64,000 nucleotides of DNA from Mesorhizobium sp. NZP2077 (GTDB lineage: Bacteria > Pseudomonadota > Alphaproteobacteria > Rhizobiales > Rhizobiaceae), in NCBI RefSeq assembly GCF_013170805.1, contig NZ_CP051293.1, positions 3,106,001 through 3,170,000 of the forward strand, written 5' to 3'. The notes beneath the pieces are model-generated. The model did no database searches, was not told where the DNA came from, and worked only from the letters and a program-made list of their open reading frames with translations. A program made the position numbers and the translations under genes. Below, in pieces: positions 49,160-58,328 of this stretch. Positions within the stretch are counted from its first letter, which is position 1. Every line of letters starts with the position of its first letter.

Positions 49160-50290
49160 TCATGGCGTCACCGCGACCAGGAACCGGTCGGGCGCCAGAG
49201 CCTCGGGGGTGACACCGAGGGCCGTGACATCTCCGGGCAAGGGCTTGCCGCGCATCAGCGCCGAACTCAGCCTGGCCAAGGTCAGCGATACCTGGAAACC
49301 GTAGCCGCCCTGGCCGCCGAGCCAGAAGAAGCCCGGCAGGCGCGGGTCGAAGCCGGCGACCGGCGTGCGGTCGGGCGCGAAGGTGCGCAGGCCCGCCCAC
49401 GGCGTCGAGGGCCGGCCGATGCGCATCGAGGTCGCCTGTTCGATGCGGTCGACGCCGATGGCGACGTCGAGATCTTCCGGATACGCGTCGCAAGGCTCGG
49501 AATCGGTTTCGTCGGCGAGCGAGCCGATCAGCCTGCCGGCATCCGGTTTGAAGTAGAATTGTTCGTGCAGGTCGACCACCAGCGGCCAGCTGGCGATGTC
49601 GGTGCCTAAAGGCGGGTCGAACAGGAAGGCGGTGCGTCGTTTGGGCTGGAAGCCGAGGCTGGAGAGCCCGGCCAGGCCGGCGACGACATCGACCCAGGCG
49701 CCGGCGGCGTTGACGACGATGTCGGCCTGATAGACACCGGCGCTCGTTTCGACCCGCAAGCCACCGCCGTCGGGCGTAATGGCGCGGACCTCCTCGCCGG
49801 TGCGGATGATGCCGCCGCTCGCCTTCAGCGCCGAGGCGCAGGCTGCCAGCATCTTGCCGGTATCAACATCCACCGCGTCCGGTTCATAGACGCCGCCGCA
49901 GGTTGCCTCGGTGGCAATGACCGGAACCAGCGCGTGCAGCTCGGCCGCCGACAGGCGGCGCACGCTGGGCACCAGCGCCTGCAATTCGCCGGTCAGTCTG
50001 TCGATCGTGGCGGCGTCGCCGCGCCAGCCGACATGCAGCGCGCCGCGCCGATGGGCGACGAAGCCGCCCTCGACTATTTGCTGCCGGCTGGCCAGCGTCA
50101 GCGCGCGCACCACCCGGTTGCCATAGGTCTCGGTGAACAAAGCGGCGGAGCGGCCGCTGGCGTGATAGCCGAGATGCGGCTCGCGCTCGAGGACGGTGAC
50201 GGCGGCCCAGTCCCGGACGGCGGCAGCCAGCGACAGGCCGGCAATGCCACCACCGATGACGACGATTTTTGGGGAGGGATTCGAATGCAT
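49160..50290 (-). CDS. FAD-dependent oxidoreductase (DAO/DadA-like)
   Basis: A 376-residue protein. IVVIGGGIAGLSLAAAVRDW near residue 9 is the FAD-binding Rossmann motif, HLGYHASGRSAALFTETYG a second contact, DIVVNAAGAWVDVVAGLAG the ATG-like motif and LGGQGGYGFQVSLTLARLS the C-terminal FAD contact. It is of the D-amino-acid oxidase fold; the Gly-His-x-Ala-Ser-Gly-Arg-Ser segment fits dehydrogenases of amino acids or related amines. The start ATG 50290 follows a LysR gene by 92 bases on the same strand. Confidence 0.83.
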   Translation of the reverse strand: MHSNPSPKIVVIGGGIAGLSLAAAVRDWAAVTVLEREPHLGYHASGRSAALFTETYGNRVVRALTLASRQQIVEGGFVAHRRGALHVGWRGDAATIDRLTGELQALVPSVRRLSAAELHALVPVIATEATCGGVYEPDAVDVDTGKMLAACASALKASGGIIRTGEEVRAITPDGGGLRVETSAGVYQADIVVNAAGAWVDVVAGLAGLSSLGFQPKRRTAFLFDPPLGTDIASWPLVVDLHEQFYFKPDAGRLIGSLADETDSEPCDAYPEDLDVAIGVDRIEQATSMRIGRPSTPWAGLRTFAPDRTPVAGFDPRLPGFFWLGGQGGYGFQVSLTLARLSSALMRGKPLPGDVTALGVTPEALAPDRFLVAVTP

Positions 50291-50381
50291 CCAACAGTCG
50301 TAAAAATGATTTCGTACCCAGTCAAACTGCGCGACTTCCCGTGGTCGTTTGCGCCTTGAAGCCCGACGCCTCGCCGCCTGT

Positions 50382-51281
50382 CTAGACCGGCGTGCCTTCC
50401 CCCGCATCGAGCAGCCATTGCCGCACGGCTTGCGTCGGCTCGGGATGGCGCTGTTTTCTCGGCATCACGACATAGAAATCCTGCGTGCCGCGCATTTCGC
50501 CGCTGACCGGCTGGACCAGCCGGCCGGCGGCGAGGTCGGCGGCGACGAGGAAGCGGCTGGCCAGCGCTATGCCCTGGCCGGCGATGGCGGCGTCGATGGC
50601 GAGGCTCGTCTGGTTGAAGCGCATGCGCTTGAGCTCGGTCGTCATCTTCAGGCCGACGGCCTTTTCCATGAATTCCGGCCACAGATTGTGGGCATCGTGC
50701 AGCAGGACATGATGCTGGATTTCGGCCGCGGCGATTTCGGTTGCGCCGGCCGGCAGCAGGGCCGGGCTGCAGATGGCGACGATCTGCTGGGGAAACAGCA
50801 GGTCGACGATCAGGCCGGCGCCGAAGGGCGGGCGGCCTTGCCTGACCGCGATGTCGACGCCGTCGGCCTGGAAACTCGACAGGTTTTCGCTGGCCAGCAC
50901 GCGCAGGTCGACCAGCGGATTGTGTGTCACGAAGTCCTGCAGCCTGGGGATCAGCCATTTGGTGGCAAAGCTCGGCGTCACGCTGATCGTCAGCCGCGCC
51001 GGCTCGGGGCGCAGCAGCAGCGTTGCCTCCGAGATCAGGTCGAAGGCGCGGCGGATGTTGGGCACATAGGCGCGGCCCTCGTCGGTCAGCGCCAGGCCGC
51101 GCGGCCGCCGCTCGAACAGTTTGGTGCCGAGATCGGCCTCGAGCCCGCGAATGTGCTGGGCGACCGCCCCTTGCGTGACGTTCAACTCCTCGGCGGCGAT
51201 GCGGAAGTTGAGATGGCGCGCCGAGGCCTCGAAGGCGCGCAGCGCATTCAATGGCGGCAGGCTCAGGAAGGCTTCGGGCAT
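50382..51281 (-). CDS. LysR-family regulator, GcvA-like
   Basis: A 299-residue LysR protein of the GcvA subgroup: LPPLNALRAFEASARHLNFR, IAAEELNVTQGAVAQHIRGL, EADLGTKLFERRPRGLALTD, then the effector domain ISVTPSFATKWLIPRLQDF and GVDIAVRQGRPPFGAG. It lies upstream of and co-oriented with the FAD oxidoreductase gene, and is divergent from the SDR gene at 51409; either could be its target. A GGTTCGAACC palindrome lies in the 127-bp shared promoter (51318-51327). Confidence 0.88.
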   Translation of the reverse strand: MPEAFLSLPPLNALRAFEASARHLNFRIAAEELNVTQGAVAQHIRGLEADLGTKLFERRPRGLALTDEGRAYVPNIRRAFDLISEATLLLRPEPARLTISVTPSFATKWLIPRLQDFVTHNPLVDLRVLASENLSSFQADGVDIAVRQGRPPFGAGLIVDLLFPQQIVAICSPALLPAGATEIAAAEIQHHVLLHDAHNLWPEFMEKAVGLKMTTELKRMRFNQTSLAIDAAIAGQGIALASRFLVAADLAAGRLVQPVSGEMRGTQDFYVVMPRKQRHPEPTQAVRQWLLDAGEGTPV

Positions 51282-51408
51282 GCAGGAGTTTTTCTACAGC
51301 TTAATTTCAGGCATTCTGGTTCGAACCGGGTGGAAAAACCAGCTATATCAGCGCCGACGATCCAAAATCACCGGTTGCGGTGCCCGCCAACTCGAAAAGG
51401 AAAACCTA

Positions 51409-52113
51409 ATGAGTGTAGAAAAAGTGGCTGTTGTGGTGGCCGGTGGCAGTGGCATGGGCGCGGCGGCGGCAAAGCGGCTGGCGGCGGACGGGTTCAAGGT
51501 CGCCATCCTGTCGTCCTCGGGCAAGGGCGAGGCGCTGGCGAAGGAGCTGGGCGGGCTCGGCGTCACCGGCTCCAACCAGTCGAATGACGATCTGCAGCGG
51601 CTCGCCGACCTGACGCTGGAGCGCTACGGCCGCATCGACGTGCTGGTCAACAGCGGCGGCCACGGGCCGCGCGCGCCGATCCTCGAGATCACGGACGAGC
51701 AGTGGCACACCGGCATGGATGTCTACCTGCTCAATGTCGTCAGGCCGGTGCGGATCGTGGCACCGCAGATGGTCAAGCAGAAGGGTGGCGCCATCATCAA
51801 CATCTCGACCGCCTGGGTCGCCGAGCCGAGCCCGATGTTCCCGACGTCGGCGGTGTTCCGTGCCGGCTTGGCAGCCTACACCAAGATCTTCGCCAACACT
51901 TATGCCGCCGACAATGTGCGCATGAACAATGTGCTGCCCGGCTGGATCGACAGCCTGCCGGCGACCGAAGAGCGCCGCGACAACGTGCCGATGCAGCGCT
52001 ACGGCACGAGTGAGGAGATCGCGGCGACGATTGCCTTCCTGGCGTCGGAAGGCGCTGGCTATATCACCGGGCAGAACATCCGCGTGGATGGGGGTGTTAT
52101 CAGGGCGCTGTGA
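51409..52113 (+). CDS. Atypical short-chain dehydrogenase/reductase-like protein
   Basis: A 234-residue SDR-fold protein beginning VEKVAVVVAGGSGMGAAAAK (glycine-rich NAD(P) motif, AGGSGMG). DVLVNSGGHGP is the NAG-equivalent motif and the C-terminal ITGQNIRVDGGVIRAL is the standard end. At the catalytic site, where Y-x3-K is expected, I read SAVFRAGLAAYTK: the Tyr is replaced by Ser and the Lys by Arg in the straightforward alignment. So dehydrogenase activity is doubtful, or the active site is shifted. AAAAGGA precedes ATG 51409. It is divergent from the LysR gene. Confidence 0.75.
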   Translation: MSVEKVAVVVAGGSGMGAAAAKRLAADGFKVAILSSSGKGEALAKELGGLGVTGSNQSNDDLQRLADLTLERYGRIDVLVNSGGHGPRAPILEITDEQWHTGMDVYLLNVVRPVRIVAPQMVKQKGGAIINISTAWVAEPSPMFPTSAVFRAGLAAYTKIFANTYAADNVRMNNVLPGWIDSLPATEERRDNVPMQRYGTSEEIAATIAFLASEGAGYITGQNIRVDGGVIRAL

Positions 52114-52232
52114 GGCTGGTGCCGCATCTCGGCGGGCACTGATATCGCGGGTGGTCGAACCCGGCAACCGGCGTTCGACCATTGCGCGACATGCTTCGAA
52201 CGGTCATCCTCGGCCCATGAATAGGAGGGGCC

Positions 52233-52682
52233 ATGTCCGACACCTTTCTGCACTTGGTGCCTTATGAGCCACACTGGCATCCCGACGAAGCGGCCGCCAC
52301 GGAAGCCGTGACGATCGCCTGCGGATTGTTCCCGCTGGCCGAACATGTCACCGTCGAATATGAGGAAGGCGTGACGTTCTTCGACGCCGGAGCCAACACG
52401 GAAAGCATCCATTGCCCGTTTTGTGGCAGCGATCTGGAGGACTGGTGGGGCGAGGCAATGGACCAGGCCGCCGCGTCACGCTTCGAAGACCTTTCGGTCA
52501 CCACGCCATGCTGTCACAAGGCCACGTCGCTAAACGATTTGCGCTATGTCTGGTCGGCGGCGTTCGGGGTCTGCGCGCTGACCGTGGTGAATCCCGGTGT
52601 GGCATCCCTGGCCAGCGAGCAATTGCGGACGATCGAGCAAGCCATGGGCTCGCCGCTGAAGGTGATCTGGCAGCATCTATGA
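52233..52682 (+). CDS. Hypothetical protein with a zinc-ribbon-like Cys pair
   Basis: A 149-residue protein. It carries IHCPFCGSDLEDWW and, about 30 residues on, TTPCCHKATSLNDL: CxxC and CC/CxH arrangements compatible with a zinc ribbon. The remaining sequence (FLHLVPYEPHWHPDEAAATE, EEGVTFFDAGANTES) has no recognised domain. Function is unknown; it stands alone between the SDR gene and the convergent GGDEF-EAL gene. Confidence 0.7.
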   Translation: MSDTFLHLVPYEPHWHPDEAAATEAVTIACGLFPLAEHVTVEYEEGVTFFDAGANTESIHCPFCGSDLEDWWGEAMDQAAASRFEDLSVTTPCCHKATSLNDLRYVWSAAFGVCALTVVNPGVASLASEQLRTIEQAMGSPLKVIWQHL

Positions 52683-52735
52683 GAGGACAGCAATAGCCTT
52701 CTGCGCTTTCAGGTCGACAACCCTTGTTGGTGCGC

Positions 52736-55171
52736 CTACGCGGTCAGGGCCTCCGGCTGTTCGAAAAGCCTATGAAGTTCGGAGGCCGGCATCGGGCGGC
52801 CAAACAACCAGCCCTGCACATCCGTGCAGCCATTTTCCCGGACCAGGCGATACTGGTCCTCGGTCTCGACGCCTTCGGCGGTCGTCGTCATGCCGAGCGT
52901 GGTGCCGAGTTCGGCGACGGCCTTGACGATCGCCCGGCTTTCGGCGCTCTCGCACATCAGGCTGACGAAGCTGCGGTCGATCTTGATGCGGTTGAACGGG
53001 AACGACCTGAGATAGCTCAGCGAGGAGTAGCCGGTGCCGAAATCGTCCATGGCTATGGAGATGCCGAGGTCGCGCAGGCTGTGCAGCGTTCTCACCGTGT
53101 TTTCGTTGTTCGCCAGCAGCACCGACTCGGTGATCTCCAGCTCGAGCCGCGACGGCAGCAGGCCCGAAGCCGCGAGCGCCGAGGCAACCTGAAGCGATAG
53201 CCCCTGCTGCTTGAACTGGGCCGGCGAGAGATTGACCGCGACCTTGACGGGCGCGGGCCATTTCGCGGCGTCGGCACAGGCACGCCGCAGGATCCACTCG
53301 CCAAGCGCATCGATGACAGCCGTTTCCTCGGCCAACTGGATGAACTCCGACGGCGCCAGCAGACCGAGGCGCGGATGGTTCCATCGCACCAGCGCTTCGA
53401 AGCCGGTGAGTTTGGAGGTCTTTGCGTCGTGCAGCGGTTGATAGTGCAGAACGAACTGCTCTATGGTGACGCCGAGAGCCAGTTCGGATTCCAGCAGGCG
53501 CCGCTCCTGCAGCCTTGCATCCATTCCCGGCTCGAACGACCTGCAGGTGCCACGACCCTCCATCTTGGCCTTGTACAGAGCAAGGTCGGCATTGCGGATA
53601 AGGGTTTCCGAACGTTGCCCGTCGTCGGGGAAGACGGCGATGCCGATGCTGCCGCCGATGTTGATCTTGTGGCCCTGGATGGAGAATTCGTCGGACAGGG
53701 CATGAATGACGCGGCTTGCAAGCACGCCGGCCTCGTCGTTGCCGTCGAGCAGGAGCTGAAGGATGACGAACTCGTCGCCGCCAATTCTCGCCACCATTGC
53801 GGTTTCGCCGGCATACTGTTTCAGCCGCTTCGCCACCGCCCCGAGAAGCTCGTCGCCGACCGGATGGCCGAGCGTGTCATTGACCGGCTTGAAACGATCG
53901 AGGTCGACGCAATGGACGGCCAGCTTCTCGCCATCCCTGAGGCTTCTCAGCGCTTCGTCCATGGTGTCGGCCAGGAGGCCGCGGTTGGGCAGACCGGTGA
54001 GAATGTCATGCGTGGCGAGGTGCTGGATCTCGGCGGTGCGTTCCTCGACCCGCAGTTCCAACGTCGAGGCGGCATTCGCCTGCATCATCATCGCGCGCCC
54101 GATCGCATACCAGCAGGCCAGCGCCAGCAGCGTGACCACCGCGACCGCCGCATAGCCGGCCAGCTCGAATTCCCGCACGGACTGGGCGTCCATGTTGGCG
54201 TCGAACCGGCTGTTGGGAAAACCAGCCCAAAGACGCCATGCGCTTCTGGGATCGTTGAGCGAGAGTGGGATGACTTCGGAATAGATCAGGTTGGGGTCGG
54301 CCGTCGTGAAGGCATGGGAATCGGCCGCGAGCGCCGTCGACATCTTGTGCTGGTCGGATTCAAAGCCGTAGCCCGAATTGACGATGACATAGTCGCTGCT
54401 CGGCAACAGTTTGCGCAGCGCCGAGGTAAGCATGATCGCCGAGACGGAGCCGCGCAGGCTGCCGTCTTGGCCGAACACCGGAACCGAGAGGATGAAGCCG
54501 GAGCGATCGGCATCATTGCCAGTATGGATGAAATCGGTGTTATCGCAGGTGATGAGTTCCTTGGTGCCTATGATCGGCACGTTGAGCCCGTCGATGGCGC
54601 TGGAATTCGGATAGTTCGCCTTCAGCCAGGCAAGCTGTTTGGCCAGCTCATGGTATTCATAGGTTTCGATCTCCTCGGGGGGGCGGACCAGGGCATTCTG
54701 GTCCACCTTTCCGGGCCTCGCGTCCGCGGCGACCTCGGATCTCGCCTTGGCATTCACGATCAACTGGTCGAATTGGAGGATCGGCTCCTCGAGCTTGCCG
54801 GTCACCGCGTCGAAGCGGTCCGGGTTGAAATCCAGCGGCAGGAAGTAAACCTCGGAAATGGAGACATTGGTGGCGAGGTTGTTGTAGATCTGCTGGATTG
54901 TCGCGCGGCCTTCGTCGCCCAGATTGGTGCCGTGCCGGTCGAGGTTTCGGACGCTGGGCAGATAGGTCAAGGTCCGCACATTTTCATAGACGGCCCGCAA
55001 GGCGTCTTCGACGGTCTTGGCCGTCGCTCTGGAAGCTGCCTGGGAATTCTCGAGATAGCGCTCCTTGGCCAGCGCGTAGTTTCGCTGGGCGTCGATATGC
55101 AACGCCGCCAGCGTCGCCGCGCCGGTCAAAAGGATCACAACAAATCCGGCCGCTCGCCCGAATGCGTTCAT
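52736..55171 (-). CDS. Membrane-bound GGDEF-EAL protein with periplasmic sensor
   Basis: An 811-residue protein. A membrane segment at residues 7-24 and another near 338-357 (YAAVAVVTLLALACWYAIGR) bound a periplasmic sensor of about 310 residues (Cache-like; it includes FILSVPVFGQDGSLRGSVSA). The cytoplasmic part has an intact GGDEF domain (LDRFKPVNDTLGH, RIGGDEFVIL) and a complete EAL domain (FEALVRWNHPRLG, VNLSPAQF, LEITESVLL, AMDDFGTGYSSLSYL, IKIDRSFV, AEGVET). It can in principle make and degrade cyclic-di-GMP in response to an extracytoplasmic signal. Confidence 0.92.
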   Translation of the reverse strand: MNAFGRAAGFVVILLTGAATLAALHIDAQRNYALAKERYLENSQAASRATAKTVEDALRAVYENVRTLTYLPSVRNLDRHGTNLGDEGRATIQQIYNNLATNVSISEVYFLPLDFNPDRFDAVTGKLEEPILQFDQLIVNAKARSEVAADARPGKVDQNALVRPPEEIETYEYHELAKQLAWLKANYPNSSAIDGLNVPIIGTKELITCDNTDFIHTGNDADRSGFILSVPVFGQDGSLRGSVSAIMLTSALRKLLPSSDYVIVNSGYGFESDQHKMSTALAADSHAFTTADPNLIYSEVIPLSLNDPRSAWRLWAGFPNSRFDANMDAQSVREFELAGYAAVAVVTLLALACWYAIGRAMMMQANAASTLELRVEERTAEIQHLATHDILTGLPNRGLLADTMDEALRSLRDGEKLAVHCVDLDRFKPVNDTLGHPVGDELLGAVAKRLKQYAGETAMVARIGGDEFVILQLLLDGNDEAGVLASRVIHALSDEFSIQGHKINIGGSIGIAVFPDDGQRSETLIRNADLALYKAKMEGRGTCRSFEPGMDARLQERRLLESELALGVTIEQFVLHYQPLHDAKTSKLTGFEALVRWNHPRLGLLAPSEFIQLAEETAVIDALGEWILRRACADAAKWPAPVKVAVNLSPAQFKQQGLSLQVASALAASGLLPSRLELEITESVLLANNENTVRTLHSLRDLGISIAMDDFGTGYSSLSYLRSFPFNRIKIDRSFVSLMCESAESRAIVKAVAELGTTLGMTTTAEGVETEDQYRLVRENGCTDVQGWLFGRPMPASELHRLFEQPEALTA

Positions 55172-55331
55172 CTGCGTCCCACCATCGAGTGACGAGGGTT
55201 ATCCTAGAGCGGTTTAGGAAGCGCTAATGGGATATGTCTTTCTTTACCGGCCCCAAGCGTTAAGGCGCATCAAATCCGGCCAATCCAGAAGCCTTTCCTT
55301 GCCAGCGTGCAGGCCAAATGAGCAGGGCTTT

Positions 55332-56594
55332 TCAGTTCGCTGCCTGCTGGTCGGCGTCGGTGAGCGTGCCGAGAAAGGCGACGATGTCGTCGATCTCGGC
55401 ATCATTGAGCGCCGGTCTGTCGCCAGGCTTCTTGCCGTTGAAGGGCGGGTCCCGATTCAAGTTCGGCCAGTAAGCCTTTGGCAAATCGTCATATTGCCTG
55501 ACCGTACCGTCGGCATTTTTGGGGTACCAATGGCCGGGATCAGTATCACGGCTGGCGTACAAGGCGACCGCGTCGCGCAGCGTGTGGAACGTGCTGTTGT
55601 GGAAGAAGCTCTTGCGCAGCGCGACGTTGCGCAAGGTAGGCGTCTTGAATAGGCCGCAATACTCTCTCCGTCCCTTGAAATCGGTGCGCAGCGGGCCGCA
55701 CAGGCCGAGATCGACATAGGCCGGATCGGCGTTGGCAGGGATCGCCGCATTGCGCGGCACGGCGATGGCGATCAGGCCGAAATCAGTGAATTGCGGCGGT
55801 TCGCCGTCATTGGCGGGTTCGCTGAGGTGACAGCTGGCGCAATTGCCCTTGGTTTCGTCCTCGAACAGCGCGCGGCCGCGCATTTCCTGCGCCGTGAGTT
55901 CTGCCTTGCCGGCGAGGAAGGCATCGTAGCGGCTGGAATAGGGATAGAAATCGGCAGCACTCTGTTCGAAGGTGCCGAGCGCTTCGGCGGCGGCATCGAA
56001 GGCGTCACCCGGGTGCTCGAACACGTCTGCGCCGAAGGTTGCCTTGAATGCGTCGGCATAGGCCGATTTGCGCAAGGCAGCGGCGACGGCGGCCTCATCC
56101 TTGTTGGCCATCTCGAAGGGCGAGAGCAGGGGTATCTTGGCCTGGTCCTTGCCATGGTCGGCGCGGCCGTCCCAGGTCAGGCCGCCGGTCGGGCCATTGT
56201 CGACGCTCTCATCGCCTTCGTCTTCGGAATCGTAGAAATGCTCGGTGAAGGCGGGCGCCGCCTGGAGATAGCGCAGCGACGGCACGGCGCGCACGCCCGG
56301 CTGGTCGAGGTTTGGCCCGCCCATCTCGACCGGCGAGGCCGAGGCGGGGCCGAAGGCGTGGTGCGGATCATGGCAGGACGAGCAGGCCTGCTTGCCCGAG
56401 GCTGACAGGGCCGGATCGAAGAACATTTCTTTGCCAAGCGTGGTCAGCGCCTCGGCGCGCGCGTAGGCCTGGGCGCGCGACATCGGGCCGGGGTGGACGC
56501 CATCCGGTGCCGCCGTGTTTGCGGGCGCGGCGAAGCTTACCACCGATGCCGCGGCGATCACTGCCGCCCGGCTTTTCCATCGTCCCGTTGCCAT
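55332..56594 (-). CDS. Di-heme cytochrome c peroxidase (MauG/CcpA-like)
   Basis: A 420-residue periplasmic protein with a signal peptide (RAAVIAAASVVSFAAPANTA). Two c-type heme motifs: CSSCHDPHHAFG near residue 70 and CASCHLSEPAN near residue 250, each C-x2-C-H. The C-terminal FKTPTLRNVALRKSFFHNST, FHTLRDAVALYASRD and a NDAEIDDIVAFLGTL tail complete the family pattern. Such enzymes reduce hydrogen peroxide using electrons from cytochrome c; MauG-like members oxidise protein substrates. ATG 56594 is the first codon before the signal peptide. It is divergent from the phosphoesterase gene. Confidence 0.88.
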   Translation of the reverse strand: MATGRWKSRAAVIAAASVVSFAAPANTAAPDGVHPGPMSRAQAYARAEALTTLGKEMFFDPALSASGKQACSSCHDPHHAFGPASASPVEMGGPNLDQPGVRAVPSLRYLQAAPAFTEHFYDSEDEGDESVDNGPTGGLTWDGRADHGKDQAKIPLLSPFEMANKDEAAVAAALRKSAYADAFKATFGADVFEHPGDAFDAAAEALGTFEQSAADFYPYSSRYDAFLAGKAELTAQEMRGRALFEDETKGNCASCHLSEPANDGEPPQFTDFGLIAIAVPRNAAIPANADPAYVDLGLCGPLRTDFKGRREYCGLFKTPTLRNVALRKSFFHNSTFHTLRDAVALYASRDTDPGHWYPKNADGTVRQYDDLPKAYWPNLNRDPPFNGKKPGDRPALNDAEIDDIVAFLGTLTDADQQAAN

Positions 56595-56692
56595 GCCTGA
56601 AGTCCGGTTTCGATCCCGCAACTAAGTATCCTGTGCAACGGATTCATGACCTGGCCTGGCGTTCACGAAACCGTGTTCGACGGGTCGGTAAA

Positions 56693-56708
56693 TGTCACAA
56701 AGGTGACA
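56693..56708. promoter_or_regulatory. Inverted repeat TGTCAC-AAAG-GTGACA
   Basis: A perfect six-base palindrome with a four-base spacer, midway between the divergent starts of the peroxidase gene (56594) and the phosphoesterase gene (56786). It is a candidate operator. It does not match the tandem CTGTCAT Pho box, so PhoB control is not supported. Confidence 0.55.
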
Positions 56709-56785
56709 AGGCATGGAAGTAGCTCCAGTCCTGTATTTCGTTGCCCATGCGTGCCGTCCTCCAGCCAGCCACGAGGCATCTTCCC

Positions 56786-58318
56786 ATGACCAGGTCCTTT
56801 CTCTCGCTTTGCCTCGCCTCGACGGCGCTGGCATCGTTCGCCGGCGCGGCCCACGCCGCTCCTCCCGGCTACGACAAGATCGACACCGTCGTCGTCATCT
56901 ATGCCGAGAACCGCAGCTTCGATAATCTCTATGGCGGCTTCCCCGGCGCCAATGGGCTGGCCAATGTCTCGGCCGACCAGGCGCGCCAGCTCGACCGCGA
57001 CGGCAAGCCGCTTTCAGAGTTGCCGCCGGCCTGGGGTGGGCTGACCGCCAAGGGCGTGACGCCACCGGTGACCGAAGCGCAGTCAGCGCATCTCGCCAAT
57101 GCCAGCTTCGCCATCGACGATGTTGCCGGCTTCAACGAGAAGACCTCCGTCATCACGCGCGATCTCTGGCACCGCTTCTATCAGGAGCAGATGCAGATCG
57201 ACGCTGGCCGGAACGACAAGTTCGCCGCCTGGGCCGATTCCGGCGGCCTCGTGATGGGCCATTATGACGGCTCCGGCCTGCCGATGTGGGCAGTGGCGAA
57301 GAAATACGTGCTGGCCGACAATTTCTTCCAGGGTGCCTTTGGCGGCTCCTTCCTCAACCACTTCCAGCTCGCCTGCGCCTGCGTTCCGGTCTATCCCAAC
57401 GCCGACACCAGCCCGGTGAAGGGGCAGATCGCCGTCGTCGAGGCTGACGGCAAGACGCTGAAGGTGGCCGACAATTCGCCGGCCTCAGCCCTTGGCGGCG
57501 CGCCGAAATTTGTCAATGACGGCGCCATCACGCCGGACTTCTACGCCGTCAACACCATGCAGCCGCCCTATCAGCCGAGCAACAACAAGCCGGCCGCGGG
57601 CGGCGACCCGGCCTTGGCCGATCCGTCCGTGGCCAGCACGCTGCCGCCGCAGCACGACATCACCATCGGCGACCTGCTGTCGCTGAAGGGGATCGACTGG
57701 GCCTGGTATGCCGGCGCCTGGCAGGCCACGCTCGACGGCAAGAACGCCACGCCGGTGCCGAACTTCCAGTTCCATCACCAGCCGTTCAACTATTTCGCTG
57801 CCTATGCGCCCGGCACGGCCGCGCGGACCACGCATCTCAGGGATGGCGGCCTGGAAGGCACCGAATTCATCAAGGCGATCGACGACGGCAAGCTGCCGGC
57901 CGTCACTTTCTACAAGCCGCAAGGCAATCTCAACGAGCACGGCGGCTATACCGATGTGGCGAGCGGCGACCAGCATCTGGCCGACCTCGTCGCGCATCTG
58001 GAGAAGAGCCCGCAATGGGGTCACATGCTGGTGGTCGTCACCTATGACGAGAATGGCGGCTTCTGGGATCATGTCGCGCCGCCGAAGGCCGATCGCTGGG
58101 GGCCGGGCAACCGCGTCCCGGCCTTCATCATCTCGCCCTATGCGAAGATGGGCACGGTCGACCACACGCAATATGACACGACGTCGATCCTGCGCTTCAT
58201 CACCGCGCGCTACGATCTGCCTGTGCTCTCCGGCATCGTCGCCCGCGACAAGGCGCTTGCCGGCAATGGGGAGCCGCCGATCGGCGATCTCTCCGCCGCG
58301 CTTGACCTCAGCCGGTAG
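56786..58318 (+). CDS. Secreted phosphoesterase (AcpA/phospholipase C family)
   Basis: A 510-residue protein with a signal peptide (SLCLASTALASFAGAAHAAP). Family motifs: VVVIYAENRSFDNLYGGFPG near the N-terminus with the metal-binding Glu-Asn, KYVLADNFFQGAFGGSFLNH, FQLACACVPVYPN, and VVTYDENGGFWDHVAPP with the Asp-Glu-Asn. These belong to acid phosphatase AcpA and phosphatidylcholine-specific phospholipase C enzymes. Predicted periplasmic or extracellular. ATG 56786 was chosen, as it starts the signal peptide. It ends 11 bases before the Lrp gene stop (convergent). Confidence 0.88.
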   Translation: MTRSFLSLCLASTALASFAGAAHAAPPGYDKIDTVVVIYAENRSFDNLYGGFPGANGLANVSADQARQLDRDGKPLSELPPAWGGLTAKGVTPPVTEAQSAHLANASFAIDDVAGFNEKTSVITRDLWHRFYQEQMQIDAGRNDKFAAWADSGGLVMGHYDGSGLPMWAVAKKYVLADNFFQGAFGGSFLNHFQLACACVPVYPNADTSPVKGQIAVVEADGKTLKVADNSPASALGGAPKFVNDGAITPDFYAVNTMQPPYQPSNNKPAAGGDPALADPSVASTLPPQHDITIGDLLSLKGIDWAWYAGAWQATLDGKNATPVPNFQFHHQPFNYFAAYAPGTAARTTHLRDGGLEGTEFIKAIDDGKLPAVTFYKPQGNLNEHGGYTDVASGDQHLADLVAHLEKSPQWGHMLVVVTYDENGGFWDHVAPPKADRWGPGNRVPAFIISPYAKMGTVDHTQYDTTSILRFITARYDLPVLSGIVARDKALAGNGEPPIGDLSAALDLSR

Positions 58319-58328
58319 GCTGGGGCCG

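Noticed and set aside
51318..51327. GGTTCGAACC as a tRNA T-loop or attachment site
   Set aside because: No cloverleaf can be drawn around it and no tRNA gene is near; it is a ten-base palindrome in a LysR promoter.
53375..55192. A 605-residue frame antisense to the GGDEF-EAL gene
   Set aside because: The minus-strand gene has complete GGDEF and EAL motifs; the plus-strand frame has no recognisable domain and is a codon-bias shadow.
56680..56710. Pho box controlling the AcpA-type phosphoesterase
   Set aside because: The sequence is an inverted repeat TGTCAC/GTGACA, not the direct CTGTCAT-N4-CTGTCAT repeat of a Pho box.
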